Position numbers and translations under genes: made by a program. Below, in pieces: positions 42,264 through 51,295 of a stretch of 64,000 nt of DNA. The notes beneath the pieces are model-generated. The model saw only the letters and a list, made by a program, of their open reading frames with translations, had not been told where the DNA came from and did no database searches. Source of the stretch: Variovorax sp. Sphag1AA (GTDB lineage Bacteria; Pseudomonadota; Gammaproteobacteria; Burkholderiales; Burkholderiaceae_C); NCBI RefSeq assembly GCF_014192575.1, contig NZ_JACHYC010000006.1:248001-312000 (forward strand), read 5' to 3'. How positions within the stretch are numbered: the first letter of the stretch is position 1; every line of letters begins with the position of its first letter.

Positions 42264-43141
42264 GCAACGTCGACACAGTCCTCGATGCCGCGCACCGGCT
42301 TCAGCAATCCGGCACGCCCTACGCGCTCGTCAGTGTGATCAAGGCGCTCGCGCCCGCATCGGCGCATCCCGGCGACAAGGCCGTCGTGACTGCTGACGGC
42401 GCCTTCCACGGCTGGATCGGCGGCGGCTGCGCGCAACCGGCGGTGGTGCGCACTGTGCGGCAAGTGCTCGCCGACGGGCATGCGCGACTCATCCGCATCG
42501 CGCCCACTGCCGATGGCGAGGAAAAGGATCTGGGCGACGTGCTCGAGTTCGGCATGGCGTGCCATTCCGGCGGAACGCTCGAGCTGTTCGTCGATCCGGT
42601 CCTGCCGCTGGCCCGGCTCGTCGTGATCGGCGCGTCGCCGGTCGCTGCTAGCCTCGCCCAGCTTGCACCGCGAGTGGGCTTCGCAGTGACGCTCATCGCG
42701 CAAGACGCTGACGCCGGTGCGTACCCGGATGCGCGTCAGGTCTTCGCGACCGACGAACCCGACGTCGTCACGCCGCAGATTGGGCCCGGTGCGTGGGTGG
42801 TGGTCGCGACGCAGGGGCGGCGCGACCTGCAGGCGCTGCGCCTCGCGCTCGCGCTCGAAGCGCGACAGGTCTCCTTCGTCGCCAGCGCGCGAAAGGCGCA
42901 GGTGCTGAAGGCCTCGCTCGTCGCAGGTGGCGAGAAGGCCGAAGCAGTCGACGCGATCGTGGCGCCTGCCGGCTATCCGATGCCGGCGACCACGCCCGAG
43001 GAGATCGCCCTGTCGGTGCTCGCAGCGGTGGTGTCGCACCGCCATGGCGGCGAAGCGAAGCCCGTTGCTGCAAGCTGCTGTGGTGCCCCGGCCGAACTGC
43101 CGCCATTGCCAGCGGTCAAGTCATCCTGCTGCGGGCACTGA
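42260..43141 (+). CDS. coxF: XdhC family maturation protein (CoxF-like)
   Basis: This 293-residue protein has the XdhC N-terminal part (PYALVSVIKALAPASAHPGDKAVV, GGGCAQPAVV) and a C-terminal Rossmann-type domain (VVIGASPVAASLAQLAPRVG). XdhC proteins protect or insert sulphurated molybdenum cofactor; CoxF is needed for active-site assembly in carboxidotrophs. The last 22 residues are unusual: two Ser-Cys-Cys-Gly motifs (Cys273/274 and Cys290/291) ending in His, a possible metal-binding tail. CoxF versus CoxI is judged by position only. Confidence 0.88.
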   Translation: MSNVDTVLDAAHRLQQSGTPYALVSVIKALAPASAHPGDKAVVTADGAFHGWIGGGCAQPAVVRTVRQVLADGHARLIRIAPTADGEEKDLGDVLEFGMACHSGGTLELFVDPVLPLARLVVIGASPVAASLAQLAPRVGFAVTLIAQDADAGAYPDARQVFATDEPDVVTPQIGPGAWVVVATQGRRDLQALRLALALEARQVSFVASARKAQVLKASLVAGGEKAEAVDAIVAPAGYPMPATTPEEIALSVLAAVVSHRHGGEAKPVAASCCGAPAELPPLPAVKSSCCGH

Positions 43142-43142
43142 C

Positions 43143-43820
43143 ATGGGCTGCATCCTCAAGGGCGGTGGCGGGCTGTACGCGCGCATGGTGATCGGCGCGG
43201 TGCTGCTCGCGGCAGGGTCCGGCAGCCGCATGGGCGGTCGGCCGAAGTCGCTGCTCGAACTCGGCGGCGTGCCGCTCATCCGGCGGCAACTCATCGCGCT
43301 GTCGGGCGCGGGTGTCGACGAGGTTGTCGTGGTGCTCGGGCATCACGCCGATGCGATCGAGGCGGCGGTGCGCGATTTCCCCGTCACGCTGGCCCGCAAT
43401 CCGTCGCCGGACGATGGGCAGGCTTCATCGGTGCGCATCGGCCTGCAAGTCCTGTCGCCCAAGCTCGATGCGGTGATCGTCGCGCTGGCCGACCAGCCGA
43501 TGATCAATGCGCAGGACATCACCGCACTCATCGGTGCGTTCAAGAAGCGCGGCGATGCCTCGATGGTGGTGCCGCGCGTCGCGGGTGAGCCCGGCAATCC
43601 GGTGATCTTCGAGGCCGCGTTGCGTGAAGAATGGCTGGCCGGCGAAGCGAACGCCGCTTGCCGTCGCTGGCGCGACGCGCATCCGGAGCGCGTTCGGTGG
43701 TTCGACACCGACAACAACCGCTATCGCGTGGACATCGATACGCCGGAAGACATCGCGGGATTCACCGCGCGCACTGGCCACGAGCTCCGGTGGCCGGCGG
43801 CGCTGGCCGTTTCGATCTGA
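43143..43820 (+). CDS. mocA: Molybdenum cofactor cytidylyltransferase-like (MocA)
   Basis: This 225-residue MobA-like NTP transferase has VIGAVLLAAGSGSRMGGRPKSLL (residues 16-38), then LADQPMINAQDITALI and GEPGNPVIF. MocA makes the cytosine dinucleotide form of the molybdenum cofactor, the form used by CO dehydrogenase, and this is probably its role here. ATG 43143 follows the coxF stop by one base; ATG 43185 (MVIGAVLL) is an alternative giving a more typical N-terminus. It is the last gene of the cox operon. Confidence 0.83.
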   Translation: MGCILKGGGGLYARMVIGAVLLAAGSGSRMGGRPKSLLELGGVPLIRRQLIALSGAGVDEVVVVLGHHADAIEAAVRDFPVTLARNPSPDDGQASSVRIGLQVLSPKLDAVIVALADQPMINAQDITALIGAFKKRGDASMVVPRVAGEPGNPVIFEAALREEWLAGEANAACRRWRDAHPERVRWFDTDNNRYRVDIDTPEDIAGFTARTGHELRWPAALAVSI

Positions 43821-44549
43821 TCAGTCGCCGGTTGTCGTCGCGGGCTTCGTCGCTTCGTGGATCTGGGCGGCGATGTGCTTCGCCAGTACATCGACCGCGA
43901 CTTCGTAACTCTGGGCGACTGCCTTCGGGTCGTCCGTTAGCGCACCGAAGCTCGACCACTTGAAGCGCGGATCGCCCGGCACGCTCGTCGGTGAATTGCC
44001 CTTCGCATCCGCGCCGTAGTAGATCGAGTCTCCATAGATGAGATCGCCACTCTTCGGCCACAGCAGGCTGGCGCTGAGATTGACGCGCGGCACATAGTCG
44101 AGCGAGAAGCGCGCCGAATGCATGCCGAGTTCGAAGATATAGACGTGCAGCACCGGGTCCGCCCCGGGAATGCGGGCGTAGTCGATGTCATCCGGCGAGG
44201 CCGGTGGCCGCTCGACGCCCTCGAGGACGCTGGCCTGGAATCCCTGCGCCTCCAGTGCCTCGACCAGCGCGCGGGTGAACGCAGGGCCGAGGCTCAAGCG
44301 CGTCGATTCCATCTGTTCGTTGAAGATGTTGCTCTTGATCCGGTCGGCGAGCGACTGCCACAGCACACCGACGGGAATCCCCTTGTTCTCCGTGCGAAGG
44401 CGATCGATTGGCAGCACCGGGATCACGCGGATCTGCGTGACCGGCGGTGGCGGCGGTTCCGGGGCAGCAGGCATCCGGGCGCAGCCGGCGATGGAGACGA
44501 AGAGAGCGAGCGTGATGAACGCGCGTTCGAGACTGCGGGCAGGAAACAT
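43821..44549 (-). CDS. Lipoprotein of unknown function
   Basis: This 242-residue protein has a lipoprotein signal (RAFITLALFVSIAGC, Cys at residue 23) and a Pro-rich stretch. The mature domain has LHVYIFELGMHSARFSLDYVPRVNLSASLLW and an Ala-rich C-terminal helix. No family was recognised with certainty. The frame can be opened upstream to 44603, but the ATG at 44549 gives the clear signal peptide. It is convergent and abutting with mocA. Confidence 0.75.
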   Translation of the reverse strand: MFPARSLERAFITLALFVSIAGCARMPAAPEPPPPPVTQIRVIPVLPIDRLRTENKGIPVGVLWQSLADRIKSNIFNEQMESTRLSLGPAFTRALVEALEAQGFQASVLEGVERPPASPDDIDYARIPGADPVLHVYIFELGMHSARFSLDYVPRVNLSASLLWPKSGDLIYGDSIYYGADAKGNSPTSVPGDPRFKWSSFGALTDDPKAVAQSYEVAVDVLAKHIAAQIHEATKPATTTGD

Positions 44550-44702
44550 GCGGTTGAAAAGACGGGGGACGTCAACGTGGGGTTCGAAGACGGATATCGG
44601 CATTCCCCTGCCAGCTTGAAGGGCGCACGGCTTGTAACACCCCGCCGTTGTTCCGCGCCAGCTCTGCCACTAGTGTGGGGATGCGAAGAGGAACGCATCC
44701 CG

Positions 44703-45050
<348 letters not shown>

Positions 45051-46853
45051 TCAGCGCGTGTGATGACTCGGCGCCAGTTCGTACACCGGCGTCGACAAGC
45101 CCTCCATGCGCGCCTTGAGCTGCAGCGACAGGAATTGCGAGTAGTGCCGCGACTGGTGCAGGTTGCCGCCGTGGAACCACAGTTGCGGCACCTGCGTGGG
45201 CTTCCACATGTTGCGCAACTCGCCTTCCCACGGCCCCGGGTCCTTGGGCGTGTCGGAGCCCAGTCCCCAGACCTTGCCAACCTTGTCCGCGAGTTCGGGC
45301 GAGATGAGGTCCGCGAGCCAGCCGTTCATCGATCCATAGCCTGTGGCGTAGACGATGAGGTCCGCCGGCAATTCAGTGCCGTCGCTCAGCGTGACCGAAC
45401 GTGGATTGATGCGTTCGATGGTCACCCCGCTCTTGAGCTTGACGCTTCCGTTGGCCACCAGCTCCGATGCACCGACGTCGATGTAGTAGCCCGAGCCGCG
45501 CCGCAGGTACTTCATGAAGAGACCCGAGCCGTCGACGCCGAAGTCCAGCAGGAAGCCGGCCTTTTCAAGTCGCGAATACAGGTCGGCGTCGCGCTTCTTC
45601 ATCTCGTCATACACCGGCACCTGCAGCGGCGCCATGATCTTGTAGGGGATCGAGGCAAAGATCAGGTCCGCTTTGTCGGTGGTCACGCCGGCCTTCACCG
45701 CCGCTTCCGAGTAGAGGCCGCCGAGCGCGAGCTCCATCAATGAATCCGAAGGCGCGATGTGCGTCGAGCTGCGCTGGATCATCGTGACGTCCGCGCCGTT
45801 CTCCCACAGCGCGGCGCAGATGTCGTGCGCCGAGTTGTTCGAGCCGAGCACCACGCATTTCTTGCCGCGCCAGGCTTCGGGCCCCGGATGCGCGCTGGAA
45901 TGGTGTTGTTCGCCTTCGAAGGTCTCCGCGCCCGGAATCTTCGGCACGTTCGGATACCCCGACACGCCGAGCGCAAACACCAACTGCTTCGGCCTCAGCA
46001 CGATCTCCTTGCCGTCGCGCTCGACGGTGACTTCCCACTCCTTCTTCGCGTCGTCGTAGCGCGCCTTCTTCGCGGTGGTGGAGCCCCAGTAGTTGAGCTC
46101 CATCACCTTGGTGTACATCTCGAGCCAGTCGCCGATCTTGTCCTTGGGCGAGAACACCGGCCAGTCGTCCGGAAACGGCAGGTACGGCAGATGGTCGTAC
46201 CACACCGGATCGTGCAGGCAGAGGCTCTTGTAGCGCTTGCGCCAGGAGTCACCGGGCCGCGCGTTCTTCTCCACGATGATGGTCGGCACGCCGAGCCGCC
46301 GCAACCGCGCGCCGAGCGCGATGCCGCCCTGCCCGCCGCCGACGATCAAGACATAAGGCTGTTCGGTGAAGCCGAGCGTCTTCGCTTCGTCGTCGCGCTT
46401 CTCGCGCCATGTCTTGCGCTGCGTGTTGACGCCGTGTTCCGCACCCTTGATGCGGCGCTCACCCTTCCGCTCCTCGAAGCCTTTCAGCTCGGTCATGGTG
46501 GTGAGCAGCGTCCATGCCTTGCCGTTGCGAAGCCGCAAGTGACCGCGTCCGCGCGCGACAGCGGTCTCGAAGGTGAACCACGCATCGACGATGCCATCGG
46601 CCTCGGTTGCATCGCCTTCGATCGCGAAGCCGGAGGGCTTGGTCTCGGCCAGGCGCGCGTTCAGCATCGCGCGTATCGCGTCCGGCCCCTCCTGCGTGCG
46701 GATGTTCCAGGTGAAGGCGACGAGGTCGCGCCAGTAGCTGTCGGCGTCGAACAGCGCCACGGCGGCATCGATGTCCTGCCGTTCGAGTGCGGAGTTGAAA
46801 TCGGCCAGCCAGGCGCTGGCGATCTGCGTCGGATGCGCGGACAGATCGGTCAT
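45051..46853 (-). CDS. Flavin-binding monooxygenase with N-terminal NTF2-like domain
   Basis: This 600-residue protein is a fusion. Residues 1-150 are a SnoaL/NTF2-like domain (WLADFNSALERQDIDAAVAL, WRDLVAFTWNI). Residues 165-600 are a class B flavin monooxygenase, with VLIVGGGQGGIALGARLR (FAD loop 172-177), WRKRYKSLCLHDPVW and the second nucleotide loop VVLGSNNSAHDICAALW. Baeyer-Villiger or N/S-oxygenation activity is likely, the substrate unknown. The start is ATG 46853. It lies downstream of a LysR gene on the same strand. Confidence 0.87.
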   Translation of the reverse strand: MTDLSAHPTQIASAWLADFNSALERQDIDAAVALFDADSYWRDLVAFTWNIRTQEGPDAIRAMLNARLAETKPSGFAIEGDATEADGIVDAWFTFETAVARGRGHLRLRNGKAWTLLTTMTELKGFEERKGERRIKGAEHGVNTQRKTWREKRDDEAKTLGFTEQPYVLIVGGGQGGIALGARLRRLGVPTIIVEKNARPGDSWRKRYKSLCLHDPVWYDHLPYLPFPDDWPVFSPKDKIGDWLEMYTKVMELNYWGSTTAKKARYDDAKKEWEVTVERDGKEIVLRPKQLVFALGVSGYPNVPKIPGAETFEGEQHHSSAHPGPEAWRGKKCVVLGSNNSAHDICAALWENGADVTMIQRSSTHIAPSDSLMELALGGLYSEAAVKAGVTTDKADLIFASIPYKIMAPLQVPVYDEMKKRDADLYSRLEKAGFLLDFGVDGSGLFMKYLRRGSGYYIDVGASELVANGSVKLKSGVTIERINPRSVTLSDGTELPADLIVYATGYGSMNGWLADLISPELADKVGKVWGLGSDTPKDPGPWEGELRNMWKPTQVPQLWFHGGNLHQSRHYSQFLSLQLKARMEGLSTPVYELAPSHHTR

Positions 46854-46950
46854 CACTTGTCTCCTGCGTTCGCGCCGCGGTCCTTTGATGGCCGGGGCGG
46901 GCCGGCAACCGTACGCCGTTCGCGGGCGGACGTCAAACGCCGGAGCGCGA

Positions 46951-47889
46951 TCAGCGCAGGCCGAGCGCTCCGCGCAGCAGCGCGAGCCGCGGATTGTCCG
47001 GACCCGCGCGATGGATGAGTGCCACAGGCCCCGGCGGAATGGCCGGATGCACCCGCACACGAGCCACTGGGTGCGTGCCTTGCGTGGAGCGCAACGTCGA
47101 CTCTGGCACCGCGCTCAGACCCAGGCCGGCGGCCACCAGCCGGACATTCGTCACCGGGCTGGTCGACTCGATCACTGGCACCGGCGCGATCAGCCCTTCG
47201 CGGCGGAACACCTCTTCCATCATGCGCCGCACCATCGATGTGGGCGCCGGCATGATCCACTGCTCACGGGCAAGCCGCTGCCAGTCGACCCGGCGAGCGC
47301 GACCCAGCAAGTGCCCTGGTGGCGCAATCACCGCGAAGCCGGCGTCGAAGAGCTTCTCGTAGTGCAGCGACCGCCCCGCGGCCTCGGGCATCTCCGTCGG
47401 GTAGCTGGTGATGAGCGCGTCGAGTCGTCCTTCCGTCAGCGAGTGGACCAGCAGCGGAACCCGTTCTTCCTGCAGTTGCACCCGCACGCGCGACGCCTCC
47501 CCGAGGAGCCGCGAAAACACCTCCGGCAGATAGCCCTGCGCCACGAAAGGCGGCGCGCCGACCCTCAGCACGGTGACCGCCGGCTCCGCCGAGGCTTCGG
47601 CGCCGAGATGCGCGAGCTCTTCCAGCAGCAGCACCGCGCCACGGATCGCGATCTCGCCGCGCGGCGTGGGTGCAAGCCCGCGCGCACTGCGCGTGAAGAG
47701 CGGAAAGCCGAAGGCCGACTCGACTTCGCCGAGCGCCTTGCTGAGCGCCGGCTGGGTGAGGTTCAGCACCGATGCCGCCGCACGTAGGCTGCCGCCGCGC
47801 TGCAGTTCCATGAGCAGCTGCAGGTGCCGGAAGCGCAGGCGGCCCACAAGGCGACGTATCTCCGGCGATGTTGCGAGGTCCAGGGCCAT
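46951..47889 (-). CDS. LysR family regulator
   Basis: This 312-residue LTTR has the winged helix at residues about 18-77 (LRFRHLQLLMELQRGGSLRAAASVLNLTQPALSKALGEVE) and a periplasmic-binding-like effector domain. It is divergent from a Bug-type substrate-binding protein, so it likely controls that receptor and the following CaiB and AcuI-like genes. The palindrome at 47924-47940 in the shared region is a possible site. It may also drive the downstream FMO gene. Confidence 0.9.
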   Translation of the reverse strand: MALDLATSPEIRRLVGRLRFRHLQLLMELQRGGSLRAAASVLNLTQPALSKALGEVESAFGFPLFTRSARGLAPTPRGEIAIRGAVLLLEELAHLGAEASAEPAVTVLRVGAPPFVAQGYLPEVFSRLLGEASRVRVQLQEERVPLLVHSLTEGRLDALITSYPTEMPEAAGRSLHYEKLFDAGFAVIAPPGHLLGRARRVDWQRLAREQWIMPAPTSMVRRMMEEVFRREGLIAPVPVIESTSPVTNVRLVAAGLGLSAVPESTLRSTQGTHPVARVRVHPAIPPGPVALIHRAGPDNPRLALLRGALGLR

Positions 47890-47923
47890 GGGTCATTCCA
47901 AAAAGATTGCACTCGATGAAAAC

Positions 47924-47940
47924 ATATCACTATTAGATAT
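47924..47940. promoter_or_regulatory. LTTR-type inverted repeat
   Basis: ATATC-N7-GATAT is a perfect dyad of 17 bp in the 97-base region between the divergent LysR gene and the Bug-type receptor gene. It is AT-rich against a GC-rich background and lies 46 bases before the receptor start. Candidate LysR box. Confidence 0.45.
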
Positions 47941-47986
47941 CGCCACCGCGTCCTATGCTGCAAGCACAACGACAGGAGACACACGC

Positions 47987-48961
47987 ATGGATCGCCGCAA
48001 CTTCTGCCTGGCCGCTTCGGCCCTGGCGCTGACCTCGCTGGCTGCACGGGCCGGCGACGCCTTTCCAAAAAAGCCGGTGCGCGTCATATCGCCCTATGCC
48101 GCGGGCGGCGGGCCGGACGTGCAACTGCGGCAGGCCGCGCCGACGCTCGGCGAGATCCTCGGTCAGACGATCGTGATCGAGAACAAGGTGGGCGCCGCCG
48201 GCGTGCTCGCCGCACAGTACGTGGCGCAGGCCGCGCCCGATGGCTACACGCTGCTCATGGGCTCGAACACGCACCTCATCCAGAAGGCGCTGCAGCCGGA
48301 CCTGCACTTCGACCCCATCGCCGACTTCGCCCCGGTGAGCAATTTCGCGGCGTCGCCCACCGTGCTGGTCGTCCGGGCGGATGCTCCGTACGCCACGCTC
48401 GAAGACCTGATCGCCGATGCGAAGGCCAAGCCCGGGCAGATGAACTACGGCTCCGGCGGCATCGGCACTTCCGCGCATCTCGCGGGTGCGACGCTGGTGT
48501 CGCTCACGGGCCTCAAGGTGACGCACATCCCGCTCAAGGGTTCGGTGGAAATCGCCACGTCGCTGCTGCGAGGCGATACGCAGTTCGCGTTTCCGGTTGC
48601 TGGCACGGGCGTGCCCCAGATCAAGGGCGGCAAGCTGCGCGCGCTGGCAGTCACCGGCCGCAAGCGTCTGCCGCAACTGCCCGATGTTCCGACGCTCTAC
48701 GAGCGCCTGAAGAATGAACTGGCCATCCAGGAGTCTTGGTTCGGCCTATGGGCGCCCGCGAAGACGCCAGCCGAGATCGTGAATGCGTTGCACGCCGCGG
48801 CGACACGCACGCTGAAGACGCCTTCGGTCCAGTCTGCCTTCGAAGCCGCCGGCAACGAGGCCGCGGTGAGCGAGAGCCCGCAGGCCTTTGCCGCCTTCGT
48901 GCGCAGCGAGAACAGGAAATGGGCCGACATCGTGAAGCTGGCGGGCGTCACCGCGAGCTGA
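47987..48961 (+). CDS. Bug/TctC-type tripartite tricarboxylate receptor
   Basis: This 324-residue periplasmic substrate-binding protein has a signal peptide (NFCLAASALALTSLAARAG) and the Bug core KPVRVISPYAAGGGPDVQLRQ, VIENKVGAAGVLAAQYVAQA, DGYTLLMG and GGKLRALAVTGRKRLPQLPDVPT. Burkholderiales carry many orphan receptors of this kind without a TctAB membrane unit, and none is nearby here. It binds small carboxylates, the ligand unknown. A CAGGAGA Shine-Dalgarno precedes the ATG. Confidence 0.92.
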   Translation: MDRRNFCLAASALALTSLAARAGDAFPKKPVRVISPYAAGGGPDVQLRQAAPTLGEILGQTIVIENKVGAAGVLAAQYVAQAAPDGYTLLMGSNTHLIQKALQPDLHFDPIADFAPVSNFAASPTVLVVRADAPYATLEDLIADAKAKPGQMNYGSGGIGTSAHLAGATLVSLTGLKVTHIPLKGSVEIATSLLRGDTQFAFPVAGTGVPQIKGGKLRALAVTGRKRLPQLPDVPTLYERLKNELAIQESWFGLWAPAKTPAEIVNALHAAATRTLKTPSVQSAFEAAGNEAAVSESPQAFAAFVRSENRKWADIVKLAGVTAS

Positions 48962-48992
48962 AAACACACCGCCGACAACGAGGAATCCATTC

Positions 48993-50222
48993 ATGTCCAA
49001 GCCATTGGAAGGCGTGCGCGTCATCGACATGTCGCACGTGATCGCGGGGCCGCTCGCTTCGCTGTATCTCGCCCAGTTGGGCGCGGAGGTCATCAAGATC
49101 GAGCCACTGCAGGGCGAAGTGATGCGCGCCAGCAAGGCCAGCGGGGAAGAAGGCGATACGCCGGCGGGCTTCGCCGCGCTCAACGCGGGCAAGCGCTCGT
49201 TCGCGACCGACATCCGCACGCCTGAGGGCGCGGAGCTGGTCCGCTCGCTCGCGCGCACGGCCGATGTGTTCATCGAGAACTTCCGCCCCGGCGTGGTCGC
49301 CAAGTACGGGCTCGACTATGCATCGATCAGGGCCGTCCGGCCCGACATCGTCTACTGCTCGATCTCCGGCTACGGGCAGGAAGGCGAATGGTCGCGGCGC
49401 GGCGCGTACGACCATGTGATGCAGGCGCTCACCGGCATGATGATGATGCAAGGCGACGGCGCCGATACGCCCCCGATGAAGGTCGGATTCCCGGTGATCG
49501 ATGTGGCGGTGGGCATGCTCGGTGCGCTTTCCATCGTGGCTTCGCTCCATCGCCGCGCGCGCGACGGCGAAGGCCAGCACATCGATGCATCGATGGTGCA
49601 GGCTTCGCTGATGCTGATGTATCCCAATGCGAGCAGCTTCCTCAGCAATCGCGTCGAGCCGCAGCGCGTGGGCAATCGCGGCTACACCGGCAGCCCCACC
49701 GCTGACACCTACCGTTGTGCCGACGGATGGCTAGCGACGGCCGCGAACACGCCGGCGCAGTTCCGCAAGCTCACCGCGGTGGTCGGGCTCGAAGAACTCT
49801 GCAATGACGCCGAGGCGCTCGACCTCGATGCCTTCAACGCACCGGGCGGCGGCTTCGTCGTTGCGCGCAAGCTGGCCTATGTGCAGCAGTGCTTCCGCGA
49901 AGCGTTCGCGGCGCGCTCCGCCGGCGAGATGGAGGAACGGCTGAATGCGGTGGGCGTTCCGGCGGCGCGTGTGCGCAAGCTGGGCGAGTTTCTCGACGAG
50001 GTGGAAACGACGGGGGATCGCATCGGCATGCAGCCGGTCACGTTCCCGCAGGGATCGATCAAGGTGCGCACGCCCGGCATCGGCTTCCGTTGTCGCTTCG
50101 ACGGCGGCCCGAGCGAGGTCGGCGCGCCATCGCTGGCCAGCGACAACATGGCGCTCCTGAGTGAATTGGGCATGGCGGACGACGGGAATCGCCCCCTGTG
50201 CGATGCTCGCGCGACCCGCTAG
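48993..50222 (+). CDS. CaiB/BaiF family CoA-transferase
   Basis: This 409-residue class III CoA-transferase has PLEGVRVIDMSHVIAGPLASLYLAQLGAEVIKIE at the N-terminus, NAGKRSFATDIRTPEGAELV, and GAYDHVMQALTGMM containing the likely catalytic Asp140. It moves CoA between carboxylic acids. Its place directly after a Bug receptor and before an AcuI-like reductase suggests activation of an imported carboxylate. It starts 31 bases after the receptor stop. Confidence 0.9.
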   Translation: MSKPLEGVRVIDMSHVIAGPLASLYLAQLGAEVIKIEPLQGEVMRASKASGEEGDTPAGFAALNAGKRSFATDIRTPEGAELVRSLARTADVFIENFRPGVVAKYGLDYASIRAVRPDIVYCSISGYGQEGEWSRRGAYDHVMQALTGMMMMQGDGADTPPMKVGFPVIDVAVGMLGALSIVASLHRRARDGEGQHIDASMVQASLMLMYPNASSFLSNRVEPQRVGNRGYTGSPTADTYRCADGWLATAANTPAQFRKLTAVVGLEELCNDAEALDLDAFNAPGGGFVVARKLAYVQQCFREAFAARSAGEMEERLNAVGVPAARVRKLGEFLDEVETTGDRIGMQPVTFPQGSIKVRTPGIGFRCRFDGGPSEVGAPSLASDNMALLSELGMADDGNRPLCDARATR

Positions 50223-50241
50223 ACGAACCGAAGGAGATCGC

Positions 50242-51231
<990 letters not shown>

Positions 51232-51295
51232 CGAGATGTATCGACGGCGCCTTGCGCCTTGACATCGGAGCACGCAGCCTGATCTCATCTTCTGC

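Noticed and set aside
35671..43820. Xanthine dehydrogenase or form II aldehyde oxidase reading of the operon
   Set aside because: CoxL has AYRCSFR rather than AYRGAGR, and the neighbouring coxG-coxD-coxE-coxF set is specific to CO dehydrogenase loci.
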